Source: Tenacibaculum gallaicum (lineage in GTDB: Bacteria; Bacteroidota; Bacteroidia; Flavobacteriales; Flavobacteriaceae). From it: DNA of 64,000 nt. The notes under the pieces were generated by a model, which was given only the letters and a program-made list of their open reading frames with translations, was not told the origin of the DNA and made no database searches. Positions 46,184 to 55,819 of the stretch are shown piece after piece; position 1 is the stretch's first letter; the number at the start of each line of letters is the position of its first letter. Where the stretch lies: contig NZ_QUNS01000008.1 in assembly GCF_003387615.1 (NCBI RefSeq), forward strand, positions 62,423 to 126,422, written 5' to 3'. Position numbers and translations under genes: made by a program.

Positions 46184-46753
46184 ATGAGTAATAGGGCAAA
46201 ACTTATTAAAGTAGCCAAAGAAAAGTTTATAGCCTTTGGCAGTAAGCATACTACAATGGATGAAATAGCTGAGCTACTCGGAATTTCAAAAAAAACCATT
46301 TATGCTTGCTTCTCTTCAAAAGAAGAATTAATAATTGAAAGTATTAGGGAGCTAATAAATGAATTTAAGATTGATATAGAACCTATTCTCAAGTCTGAGA
46401 AACCAGCATTAAACAAAGTAATAGAAATATATGAAGTAGTTTTTAAGTATGTAGTAAAATTTAAACCTTCATTTATTTTTGGATTGAAAAAGTACTACCC
46501 TAATGCTTATAATGCCTACAAAGAAATTACAAAAGATGTTGTTTCCACAGATGTAATGAACCTATTAAAAGAAGCTAAAGAACAAGGAGAGATAAGGTCT
46601 AATGTAGATATTGAATTATTTAGTAAATTATATTTAAGTGGGTTAGAGAGCCGTTTGTTTGACTCTGATAATTTGTTTAGCAATTATTCAAAAGAAGTGT
46701 TGTTAGAATATATGATTGTTAATAATTTAAACTCTCTAAAACCGACTAAGTAA
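46184..46753 (+). CDS. TetR/AcrR family transcriptional regulator
   Basis: A 189-residue regulator. The N-terminal DNA-binding domain is complete (LIKVAKEKFIAFGSKHTTMD, then LGISKKTIYACFSSKEELI), and the C-terminal helices form the ligand pocket and dimer face. It follows the channel gene by 10 bases, so the pump operon carries a regulator at both ends. The palindrome at 39933 is of a length usual for TetR dimers. A terminator-like hairpin follows the gene. Confidence 0.93.
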   Translation: MSNRAKLIKVAKEKFIAFGSKHTTMDEIAELLGISKKTIYACFSSKEELIIESIRELINEFKIDIEPILKSEKPALNKVIEIYEVVFKYVVKFKPSFIFGLKKYYPNAYNAYKEITKDVVSTDVMNLLKEAKEQGEIRSNVDIELFSKLYLSGLESRLFDSDNLFSNYSKEVLLEYMIVNNLNSLKPTK

Positions 46754-46782
46754 ATACACAAGTTTTTGTGGTTTTTGATAAG

Positions 46783-46830
46783 AAGTGTCATGTAGTATGT
46801 TATCATCTCTACAAGGCACTTTTTGTTTTG
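46783..46830 (+). terminator. Terminator of the efflux operon
   Basis: AAGTGTCATGTAG (46783-46795) pairs with CTACAAGGCACTT (46809-46821) with two mismatches and a 13-base loop, followed by a T-rich tract. It lies 30 bases after the TetR stop. Confidence 0.65.
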
Positions 46831-46873
46831 AAAAAACGATTTATAGTTGGAAAAAGAAACAATATTTTTGACG

Positions 46874-46881
46874 TACTTTTG
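46874..46881 (+). promoter_or_regulatory. -7 element of the TPR-AraC regulator gene
   Basis: TACTTTTG fits TAnnTTTG. It overlaps the GTG that would be the first start codon of the downstream gene, which argues for a later start (TTG at 46899). A TTG at 46847-46849 is a possible -33 element with long spacing. Confidence 0.4.
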
Positions 46882-48443
46882 TGAAAAAGAAACAGAAATT
46901 GTTTAAAAATATAACTACATATTTATTGCTTAGCATTGTAACCCAGTTTTATAGTCAAGATAAAACAGGTTCACAACTTTTAAATACCCAAAAAAAAGCA
47001 GAAAGTTATTTAGAAAAATTACAAGAAAACTATACAGAAGGAAATTACAAGCTTCATAAAATCTATAGTGATTCTTTATACAATATTTCTAAAAAGAACA
47101 ATCTAAAAGCTTTACAAGTAAAAGCAATGGTTAATCAAGCAATAAGCTTAAATATGCAAACAAAATATGTAGAAGGTATAGTACTGTATAAAAAAGCATT
47201 AATTATTGCTAAAACAGTACCAGAAAGCAGGCAGGTTGAAACTGTTGTATTAGTTAATTTAGGAAATATATACAATAATGTAGAGCTTTATGAAAAGAGT
47301 ATAGAAACCATGAAGATGGTATTAAAGCAAGCGGCTTATACTAAGAAACCAAAGTTAATAAAAATGGCTGCATTGAATGGATTATCGATAAGTTATTCAG
47401 CTTTAAATAAAGAAGAAAAATCATTGCTATATGCTGAACAAGTAAGAGAAATAGGAGAAGAAACAGGCAATGAAAATATTATTTTAACATCATTAAACCA
47501 TATTAGCAGTTCGTATTATAAATTAGGAGCATATCAAAAATCTATTGAAACAGCTAATAAAGCTAAAAAGTACAAGGCTTTTGAAAAAAACACTAGAGTA
47601 AAAGCATGGCTTCTAGTCAATTTAGGGGTTGCAAATTTAAAACTAGAGTTTTACAGTAAAGCAGAAAAATGCTTAAAACAAGCACTAAATATAGCTTCTG
47701 AAAAGAATATAGAAGAAATAGAAATGATATGTTATAAAAATCTTACCACAATATATCAAAAGCTAAACAAAACAACAGCTCATTTAAGTACAGAAAAGAA
47801 GTATAACAAGAGCCGAATAAGCTTTCTTAAGAATCAAAAAAAAGCTATAACAGAAGAACTAAAGGCAGAAATTAAAGCAAAAGAAGAAACTATTTCAGCA
47901 CAAGAAGATACAGAAGCTTTACTCTCAGAGCAGCAAAAAACAACCTTGTGGTTTAGTGTGTTTTGCATGATTGGTTTAGGAGGGTTGTTTTGGATTTACA
48001 TAAAAAAGAATGAGGAGAAAAATGCTGTTAAAGAAACAAAAGAGCAAGCAGAAAAAGTAATACAAGAAAAGTATAAAAACTCCTCATTATCAAAAGAAAA
48101 TAGAAGCTCTTACAAACAAAAAATATTAAAGGAAATTGAAGAAGAAAAAATATACTTAAACCATAACTTAACACAAGCAAATTTTGCCGAAAAGTTATCA
48201 TTAAGTAGTCATCATTTATCTGAAGTATTTTCGTTTGAATTTGATAAGAATTTTTATCAACTCATCAACTCATATCGAATTAAAGAAGCCAAGGAAATAT
48301 TACAATTATCTACAAGCAAAGATTACAAAATACTTGCTGTTGCTTACGATTCTGGTTTCAAAAGCAAAACTACTTTTAACCGTGTGTTTAAAGAACAAAC
48401 GGGTTATACTCCATCAGAGTACCGAAAAAAACTAATAAATTAG
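46881..48443 (+). CDS. Membrane-anchored TPR/AraC-type transcriptional regulator
   Basis: Up to 520 residues. A signal-like hydrophobic N-terminus (YLLLSIVTQFYSQ) precedes about six TPR-like helical pairs (~60-320), a coiled coil rich in Glu/Lys, one membrane helix (TLWFSVFCMIGLGGLFWIYI, ~355-374), a second charged coil, and a C-terminal AraC helix-turn-helix pair (~412-518, with LSLSSHHLSEVF and VAYDSGFKSKTTFNRVFKEQ). The periplasmic TPR part would sense and the cytosolic part bind DNA, a one-protein sensor common in Bacteroidetes. The GTG at 46881 overlaps a -7 element; a TTG at 46899 would keep the signal segment. The target may be the giant surface-protein gene just downstream, which is inference. 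Confidence 0.85.
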   Translation: MKKKQKLFKNITTYLLLSIVTQFYSQDKTGSQLLNTQKKAESYLEKLQENYTEGNYKLHKIYSDSLYNISKKNNLKALQVKAMVNQAISLNMQTKYVEGIVLYKKALIIAKTVPESRQVETVVLVNLGNIYNNVELYEKSIETMKMVLKQAAYTKKPKLIKMAALNGLSISYSALNKEEKSLLYAEQVREIGEETGNENIILTSLNHISSSYYKLGAYQKSIETANKAKKYKAFEKNTRVKAWLLVNLGVANLKLEFYSKAEKCLKQALNIASEKNIEEIEMICYKNLTTIYQKLNKTTAHLSTEKKYNKSRISFLKNQKKAITEELKAEIKAKEETISAQEDTEALLSEQQKTTLWFSVFCMIGLGGLFWIYIKKNEEKNAVKETKEQAEKVIQEKYKNSSLSKENRSSYKQKILKEIEEEKIYLNHNLTQANFAEKLSLSSHHLSEVFSFEFDKNFYQLINSYRIKEAKEILQLSTSKDYKILAVAYDSGFKSKTTFNRVFKEQTGYTPSEYRKKLIN

Positions 48444-48501
48444 GTTCCACTCTTTAGAATGATACCTCTATAACATCAAACGGTTATATCTTGCGCCCTA
48501 T

Positions 48502-48529
48502 TACTTAATATAAACGATATTATTAAGTA
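48502..48529. other. Inverted repeat upstream of the BspA-like gene
   Basis: TACTTAATA (48502-48510) and TATTAAGTA (48521-48529) form a perfect 9-bp dyad with a 10-base centre. No T tract follows, so an operator is as likely as a weak terminator. It lies between the AraC-type gene and the BspA-like gene. Confidence 0.35.
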
Positions 48530-48702
48530 GTACTTAGCTATTATTTTTTATACATGAAGATTCAGTTTGAGTTGGTAATATTATCAAACAAACAAAAACA
48601 TATTAAACCATTATGTAATTGTTGGGTAGTTTTTACTTCATGTGATATATAAAAAAAAGATGCTTGATTAAAATAGAAGGGTTAAAAATTATATTAAAAA
48701 GA

Positions 48703-51700
48703 ATGAAGGAATTTATGTGTAAACTTTTAAGAAGTAGTTTAGTAGTACTTTTTTTTATTTTAAGCAGTCAGTTGTTTTCGCAGTCGTTCACATCTTTGTG
48801 GAACACGGCAAATATTAGTACAGGATCTTCTGGAGCTAATGAGATAAGAATACCAACTAATCCAGCTTATACTTATTCATACACCGTTGATTGGGGTGAT
48901 GGAAATATTGACTCAAACGTAACAGGAGACATTACCCATACCTATGCCACACAAGGAACTTATACAATCAAGATAGATGGTACGTTTCCTGCAATCTATT
49001 TTAACAATGCTGGAGACGTTGACAAAATTATCGAGATCTTGTCTTGGGGTACTATTCAATGGCAAAGTATGGAAAATGCATTCTACGGATGTGAAAACCT
49101 AAATTTTGATGCCATAACTCCACCAGATTTAAGTCAAGTTACTAGTTTACGAAACACTTTTAAAGATTGTTCATTATTTAATGGTATTATGAATGGCTGG
49201 GATATGAGTACTATAACAGATATATCAGGGTTGTTTATGAATTGCGAAATTTTTAATAGGCCTTTAGATCAGTGGGACACTTCTAATGTAGTGGATATGT
49301 CTTACACTTTTTATGATGCAAGCAATTTCAATGAACCGTTAGATAACTGGAATACATCAGCGGTAACTACTTTAGAAAATTTTTTATACAGTGCACGTAA
49401 ATTCAATCAAAATATTAATAACTGGAATGTGGCCAATGTTGTTAATATGGAAAGAGCCTTTTATTATACGAGTGCATATAATCAACCAATGAATAATTGG
49501 AACGTTAGTAACGTTACTAATATGATTGATACATTTAAAAGATCTAGTTTCAATAGGCCAATAGATAGTTGGAATGTTAGTAAGGTTACAACGATGAAAG
49601 GTATGTTTAGTCGATCTAACTTCAATCAGTCTTTAAGTACTTGGGATGTAAGTAGTGTTGTTAATATGTCTCAGATGTTTTTAAGTAATCGAACTTTTAA
49701 CCAACCTATAGATAGTTGGAATGTTAGTAATGTTACTAATATGTCAGGTATGTTTGACGGATGGCTTGGAAGAACTGTTTTTAATCAACCTATAGGTAAT
49801 TGGAATGTTAGTAATGTTACTGATATGAGTTATATGTTTAGAGATAATTCAGGCTTCAATCAAGGTATAGGTACTTGGAATGTTAGTAATGTTACTAATA
49901 TAAGAGGAATGTTTGAAGGAGCTATTGTTTTTAATCAGGATATTAGCTTGTGGGATATTAGTAAAGTAACTAGTATGGAAAGTGTTTTTGAAAGAACGGA
50001 AGCTTTTAATCAACCTTTAAATACTTGGAATGTAGGTAATATTACTAGTATGCGTAGCACTTTTCAGAGAGCAGAAGCTTTTAATCAATCTTTAAGCAAT
50101 TGGGATGTAAGTAATGTTACCAATTTTCAATATATGTTTGATAGAGCTACATCCTTTGGCCAAGATATAAGCGGTTGGCAAACAATAAATGCTAGAAACA
50201 TGTCTTATATGTTCAATCAGGCTACCTCATTTAACCAAAACATAGGAGTCTGGGATATATCTAAGGTTACAAACATGACAAATATGTTGTCAAATAGTGG
50301 AACCTCTCAAGAAAACTATGACAATATTCTTATAGCTTGGAGTGCCCAAGCAGTTCAAACCAACGTTAACTTAGGGGCCACCAACCTTAATTATTGTGAC
50401 GCTTTAAACCAAAGGCAAAATTTAATAGACAACAATGGGTGGGTTATAACAGGAGATATTGTTAACTGTTCTTATGTATTATGTACCCAAATAACAATGC
50501 CGCAAGCAGGAGATACACAAGTACCTGCAAACAGTGATATTCGTTGGAATTTAGTTCCTAATGCTACAGGGTATAGAATTAGTGTAAGAAGAGAAAATGG
50601 AGGAAGTACCCAGGTTATATATAATAATGAAGATGTAGGGAATGTAGTTGGTGTAGACTTTACGAATGAATTTGTAGCAGGAGATACCGTATATGTAACA
50701 GTTGTTCCTTATAACGATGAGGGGCCAGCTACAGGTTGCCAAGAAATTAGTTTTACGGTAATAGAAAGTTGGGTAAATAGTCCTGAAGCGTTCAAACTTA
50801 CCTATGACACAAGTATACAATCGTCATTTACGACACCAACTAATCAATTAAAAATAGAAACAAATTCAGGTTATCCAGATTACCTTACTTACAATTATTC
50901 TATTGATTGGGGTGACGGACAGTATGATAACAATGTTACAGGAGATATTACCCATACATACCTTATCCCAGGTATTTATACAGTAAGCATTATTGGTGTT
51001 TTTCCTTCCCCAAAGCATGAAACTATTGGAGATTCTGACAAGTTATTATCTATAGATCAATGGGGTACTCAAGTTTGGGAAAGTATGCACGAAGCTTTTG
51101 AAAGTTGTGCAAATATGGAGTACAGTGCTACAGATATTCCTATTCTTAGTAATGTAACGGATATGGAGAGAATGTTTAGTTCATGTAGGAAATTTAATGG
51201 AAACATAAATAATTGGGATGTAAGTAATGTAACCAATATGCGTGGTATGTATAGTGGAACTTCAATTTATAATCAACCACTTAATAATTGGGATGTAAGT
51301 AATGTTACTAATATGAACTATATGTTTGGTAGTGCATCAGAATTTAATCAAGACATTGGAAATTGGAATACAGGAAATGTTACCAATATGGGAGGTATGT
51401 TTCAGAATGCAGAAGTATTTAATCAGAACCTTAATAATTGGAATGTTAGTAATGTTACCACTATGAGTAGCATGTTTGAAAGAGCAGAAGCTTTTAATCA
51501 ACCTTTGAATAATTGGGATGTTACTAGTGTTACTGATATGTCTGAAATGTTTAATGGTTTTATTTCAAACATGGCTTTTAACCAAAATATAGATAATTGG
51601 GATGTAAGTAGTGTTACCGATATGTCTGAAATGTTTCAGAGGTGTGTTGATTTTGATCAGCCATTAAACTCTTGGAATGTAGGTTCTGTAATGAACATGA

Positions 51701-54700
51701 CTTCTATGTTTGAAAGTGCAAATGTCTTTAATCAACCACTAGATAATTGGAATGTATCTAAGGTTACTAGTATGGAAAGTATGTTTCAGAGTGCTAGAGC
51801 TTTTAATCAAAATATAAACTCTTGGAATGTAACAAACGTAACGAACATGAGTTACATGTTTTACAATGCTCAAATGTTTAACAAGCCGTTAAATTCTTGG
51901 GATGTAAACTCAGTAGTTAACATGTCAGGTATGTTTCGAAGAGCTGAGGGATTTAATCAACCCTTAAATAACTGGGATGTAAGTGCTGTTGCTAATATGA
52001 GTCAAATGTTTCAAGACGCTATAGCTTTTAGTCAGCCATTAGATAGTTGGAATGTAAGTTCAGTTACGTTAATGCCTTCTATGTTTGAGAGTGCTACAGC
52101 TTTTAACCAAACTTTAGATAATTGGAATGCTTCTGTGGTAACAAACTTTGAAGCAATGTTTAAAAATGCAGAAATATTTAACCAACCTTTAGGAAACTGG
52201 AATACAGGCGAAGCACAAACAATGGCTGAAATGTTTTATGGAGCGTCTGCATTTAACCAAGATGTTAGTAATTGGAATGTTTCTTTTGTAACCACCATGC
52301 AAGAAATGTTTCGAGGAGCAACATCTTTTAATCAGTCATTAAACTCTTGGAATGTAGCATCTGTAACTAATATGGAAGGAATGTTTCAAAATGCAAATGC
52401 TTTTGATGGAACTATGGCAAGTTGGAATATTAGGAGAGTAACTACCATGAAAGATATGTTTAATGGAGCGACTAGCTTTAATCAACCTATTAATAATTGG
52501 AGGCCAACAGCAGTAACGAACATGGATAGAATGTTTCAAGGAGCAAGTTTGTTTAATCAGCCTTTAAATCAATGGTTGTTGAATACTGTATCAATGAATG
52601 GCATGTTTAATAATGCTATAGCCTTTAATCAAGATTTAGGTGATTGGAATATTAGCGGTGTAACAAATATGCAAAACATGTTAGATAATACTGCTCTTAC
52701 TAGAGTAAATTACGATAATACGCTTATTGCATGGTCTGAACAAACGCTAACACCTGGAATAAATTTAGGAGCAAATACACTCCCATATTGTGATGCTGTA
52801 GAAGAAAGACAATCAATGATAGATAATTTTGGATGGTCTTTTACTGGTGATGTGTTAGACTGTCCTATTCCAGAGTGTACACAATTAACAGCTCCTTTAC
52901 ATGGAGAAACTGATGTTCCTGTAAACACAAATCTTATTTGGGAACCTGTTTTATACGCACGCGAATATGCTTTAACAATTAGAATTGAACCTTCTGGAAC
53001 CGTAATAAGTGAAACTGTTGTAAACGCTACTACTTATGAGTTTACATCAGATTTTACAGGAGGAGAAACAGTTTATGTTACTATTGTGCCTTCAAACGAA
53101 AATGGAGATGCAGTAGGACCTTGTGTAGAAGAAAGCTTTACGGTGTCCACAACTCCATCAACAGTACCAAGTTGTAGCACTTTGACCTTGCCACTTGCTG
53201 GTAGTACAGATGTATCTGTTAGTACAGATTTAGAATGGGATGTTATAAGCAATGCAGATGGATACAGACTTACGGTAGGAACTACTTCAGGAGGAACAGA
53301 TATTCTTAATAATATTGATGTAGGAAATAATACAGTATACAATTTACCAACAGATTTACCAGAAGACATCGATGTTTTTGTAACTATAATTCCTTATAAC
53401 GACGAAGGAGAAGCAATAAGCTGTGGAGAGGAGTCTTTTAAAACAGAGCTTATTCCAGTGCCACCTACTTGTACAAGTTTAGTGAACCCTATAAATGGTT
53501 CAACGGGTGTTCCGTTAAATACTGATATTTCTTGGAGTGAAATTACAGAAGCAACAGGGTATTTAGTAAGTGTAGGAACTACTCAAGGAGGGATAGAGGT
53601 AGTGAATAGTATTGATGTAGGAAATACTACTTTGTATAGTTTTACTCATGACCTACAAGCAAATAGAATACATTATGTTCGTATAATTCCATATAATGAT
53701 GTGGGAGATGGCATAGGTTGTGTAGAGGAAAGTTTTACTACGGGAGACACAGTTCTAAGTGCACCAAATTGTGCCACAATCACAGTTCCAAGCAACGGAG
53801 CAACGAATGTTAGCGTTAGTACAGGAATAAATTGGGATGCAGTAACTGATGCCGATGGATATTATATATCAATCGGAACAACTTCAGGCGGAACAGGTAT
53901 TATAAACAATGAAGTAGTAACAGGAACGAGTTATACTTTAGCTAGTGATTTACCAGAGAACACGACAATTTACGTGTCAGTAACACCGTACAATTCGGTA
54001 GGAAATGCTGCAGGGTGTTCAGAGATTAGTTTTACTACGGAAATAGTATCAACCGCACCAAACTGTACCACAATCACAGTTCCAAGTAACGGAGCAACCA
54101 ATGTAAGTGTTAATACAGGAATTAGTTGGGACGCAGTAACTGATGCCGATGGATATTACGTGTCAATTGGAACAACTTCAGATGGAACCGATATTGTAAA
54201 CAATGAATCAGTAACAGGAACAACATACAATCCTACGAATAATTTACCAGAGAACACGACAATTTATGTGTCAGTAACACCGTACAATTCAGTAGGAAAT
54301 GCAACAGGGTGTTCAGAGATTAGTTTTACTACGGAAATAGTATCAACAGCACCAAATTGTACCATAATCACAGCTCCAAGCAACGGAGCAACGAATGTTA
54401 GTGTTAGTACAGGAATAAATTGGGACGCAGTAACTGATGCCGATGGATATTATATATCAATCGGAACAACTTCAGGCGGAACCGATATTATAAACAATGA
54501 AGTAGTAATAGGAACGAGTTATACTTTAGCTAGTGATTTACCAGAGAACACGACAATTTACGTGTCAGTAACACCGTACAATTCGGTAGGGAATGCTACG
54601 GGGTGTTCAGAGATTAGTTTTACTACGGAAATAGTATCAACAGCACCAAATTGTACCACAATCACAGTTCCAAGCAACGGAGCAACAGATGTTAGCGTTA

Positions 54701-55818
54701 GTACAGGAATAAATTGGGACGCAGTAATTGATGCCGATGGATATTATATATCAATCGGAACAACTTCAGGCGGAATAGATATCATAAACAATGAAGTAGT
54801 AACAGGAACGAGTTATACTTTAGCTAGTGATTTACCAGAGAACACGACAATTTACATGTCAGTGATTCCATACAATTCAGTAGGGAATGCTACGGGGTGT
54901 TCAGAAATTAGTTTTACAACAGAAATGGTATCAACAGTACCAAACTGTACTACTATTACAACTCCAAGTGATGGAGAAACTAATGTAGCAGTCGATACAG
55001 ATATTACTTGGAATACTGTCTCTGATGCAGATGGGTATTATATATCGATTGGAACAACTTCAGGCGGAACCGATATTGTTAACAATGAATCAGTAACAGG
55101 AACAACATACAACCCTACGAGCAATTTTCCAGAAAACACAACAATTTATGTATCAGTATTACCATATAAGTCGGGGGGCTTAGCAACGGGCTGTGGTGAA
55201 GTTCGTTTTACCACAGAAACCGTTGCAATTATACCTAATTGTACTACGATTACTGTTCCAACCAATAGAGAAACAAGCGTAAGTGTTAATACAGGAATTA
55301 GTTGGGACGCAGTGGCAGATGTAGATGGGTATTATATATCGATTGGAACTACTTCAGGCGGAATAGATATTGTAAACAATGAATCAGTAACAGGAACAAC
55401 TTACAACCCTACGAGCGATTTTCCAGAGAACACAACAATTTATGTATTAGTGATACCGTACAATTCAGTGGGGAATACTATGGGATGTTCAGAAATTAGT
55501 TTTACAACAGAAGTAGGTTCAATAGGAAAAACCAAATATGGTTTTTCTCCAAACGATGATGGGGTAAATGACTTTTGGGAAATAAAAGGAATTGAAGAAC
55601 ATCCTAACAATACCGTAACTATTTTTAATAGATGGGGAGATATGGTATTTCAGACAAAAGAATATGATAATCAATTTAATGTTTTTAGAGGAGTTGCCAA
55701 TAAGTTAACAAGTATGGGAGGTGATAAGTTACCATCTGGAACATATTTTTTCAGTATAAAAATTTCAACAGAAGGGAAATCAAAAGAAACAAAAGGGTTT
55801 TTAGTTTTAAAAAGATAG
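48703..55818 (+). CDS. Giant BspA/DUF285 surface protein with Fn3-like repeats and type B T9SS sorting domain
   Basis: About 2371 residues from the ATG at 48703 (an ATG at 48715 is also possible); the open frame begins at a TTG at 48664. After the signal peptide come a PKD-like module (~56-98, VDWGDGNIDSN), a first block of ~25-residue BspA/DUF285 repeats (~120-530, consensus FNQPLNNWNVSNVTNMSxMF), one Fn3-like module, a second PKD-like module (~709-766), a second DUF285 block (~793-1326), nine Fn3-like modules (~1390-2270) and the type B sorting domain (~2278-2371, FSPNDDGVNDFWEIKG, LPSGTYFFSI). BspA-type proteins bind host or matrix proteins in other bacteria; an adhesin role here is inference. 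It is paired with the PorP/SprF gene that starts 1 base after its stop. Confidence 0.9.
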   Translation: MKEFMCKLLRSSLVVLFFILSSQLFSQSFTSLWNTANISTGSSGANEIRIPTNPAYTYSYTVDWGDGNIDSNVTGDITHTYATQGTYTIKIDGTFPAIYFNNAGDVDKIIEILSWGTIQWQSMENAFYGCENLNFDAITPPDLSQVTSLRNTFKDCSLFNGIMNGWDMSTITDISGLFMNCEIFNRPLDQWDTSNVVDMSYTFYDASNFNEPLDNWNTSAVTTLENFLYSARKFNQNINNWNVANVVNMERAFYYTSAYNQPMNNWNVSNVTNMIDTFKRSSFNRPIDSWNVSKVTTMKGMFSRSNFNQSLSTWDVSSVVNMSQMFLSNRTFNQPIDSWNVSNVTNMSGMFDGWLGRTVFNQPIGNWNVSNVTDMSYMFRDNSGFNQGIGTWNVSNVTNIRGMFEGAIVFNQDISLWDISKVTSMESVFERTEAFNQPLNTWNVGNITSMRSTFQRAEAFNQSLSNWDVSNVTNFQYMFDRATSFGQDISGWQTINARNMSYMFNQATSFNQNIGVWDISKVTNMTNMLSNSGTSQENYDNILIAWSAQAVQTNVNLGATNLNYCDALNQRQNLIDNNGWVITGDIVNCSYVLCTQITMPQAGDTQVPANSDIRWNLVPNATGYRISVRRENGGSTQVIYNNEDVGNVVGVDFTNEFVAGDTVYVTVVPYNDEGPATGCQEISFTVIESWVNSPEAFKLTYDTSIQSSFTTPTNQLKIETNSGYPDYLTYNYSIDWGDGQYDNNVTGDITHTYLIPGIYTVSIIGVFPSPKHETIGDSDKLLSIDQWGTQVWESMHEAFESCANMEYSATDIPILSNVTDMERMFSSCRKFNGNINNWDVSNVTNMRGMYSGTSIYNQPLNNWDVSNVTNMNYMFGSASEFNQDIGNWNTGNVTNMGGMFQNAEVFNQNLNNWNVSNVTTMSSMFERAEAFNQPLNNWDVTSVTDMSEMFNGFISNMAFNQNIDNWDVSSVTDMSEMFQRCVDFDQPLNSWNVGSVMNMTSMFESANVFNQPLDNWNVSKVTSMESMFQSARAFNQNINSWNVTNVTNMSYMFYNAQMFNKPLNSWDVNSVVNMSGMFRRAEGFNQPLNNWDVSAVANMSQMFQDAIAFSQPLDSWNVSSVTLMPSMFESATAFNQTLDNWNASVVTNFEAMFKNAEIFNQPLGNWNTGEAQTMAEMFYGASAFNQDVSNWNVSFVTTMQEMFRGATSFNQSLNSWNVASVTNMEGMFQNANAFDGTMASWNIRRVTTMKDMFNGATSFNQPINNWRPTAVTNMDRMFQGASLFNQPLNQWLLNTVSMNGMFNNAIAFNQDLGDWNISGVTNMQNMLDNTALTRVNYDNTLIAWSEQTLTPGINLGANTLPYCDAVEERQSMIDNFGWSFTGDVLDCPIPECTQLTAPLHGETDVPVNTNLIWEPVLYAREYALTIRIEPSGTVISETVVNATTYEFTSDFTGGETVYVTIVPSNENGDAVGPCVEESFTVSTTPSTVPSCSTLTLPLAGSTDVSVSTDLEWDVISNADGYRLTVGTTSGGTDILNNIDVGNNTVYNLPTDLPEDIDVFVTIIPYNDEGEAISCGEESFKTELIPVPPTCTSLVNPINGSTGVPLNTDISWSEITEATGYLVSVGTTQGGIEVVNSIDVGNTTLYSFTHDLQANRIHYVRIIPYNDVGDGIGCVEESFTTGDTVLSAPNCATITVPSNGATNVSVSTGINWDAVTDADGYYISIGTTSGGTGIINNEVVTGTSYTLASDLPENTTIYVSVTPYNSVGNAAGCSEISFTTEIVSTAPNCTTITVPSNGATNVSVNTGISWDAVTDADGYYVSIGTTSDGTDIVNNESVTGTTYNPTNNLPENTTIYVSVTPYNSVGNATGCSEISFTTEIVSTAPNCTIITAPSNGATNVSVSTGINWDAVTDADGYYISIGTTSGGTDIINNEVVIGTSYTLASDLPENTTIYVSVTPYNSVGNATGCSEISFTTEIVSTAPNCTTITVPSNGATDVSVSTGINWDAVIDADGYYISIGTTSGGIDIINNEVVTGTSYTLASDLPENTTIYMSVIPYNSVGNATGCSEISFTTEMVSTVPNCTTITTPSDGETNVAVDTDITWNTVSDADGYYISIGTTSGGTDIVNNESVTGTTYNPTSNFPENTTIYVSVLPYKSGGLATGCGEVRFTTETVAIIPNCTTITVPTNRETSVSVNTGISWDAVADVDGYYISIGTTSGGIDIVNNESVTGTTYNPTSDFPENTTIYVLVIPYNSVGNTMGCSEISFTTEVGSIGKTKYGFSPNDDGVNDFWEIKGIEEHPNNTVTIFNRWGDMVFQTKEYDNQFNVFRGVANKLTSMGGDKLPSGTYFFSIKISTEGKSKETKGFLVLKR
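53767..55515 (+). repeat. Tandem 294-bp repeats inside the Fn3-like region
   Basis: Six units start at 53767, 54061, 54355, 54649, 54943 and 55237, marked by AATTGTxCCACAATCAC-like blocks, each exactly 294 bp (98 codons). The first four are nearly identical at the DNA level, the last two more diverged. They encode the module with TDADGYYISIGTTSGGT. Confidence 0.9.
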
Positions 55819-55819
55819 A

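Noticed and set aside
48703-52680. Regular short DNA repeats that could look like a CRISPR array
   Set aside because: The ~75-base periodicity encodes in-frame DUF285 repeats of one continuous protein; there are no constant repeats with unique spacers and no cas genes.
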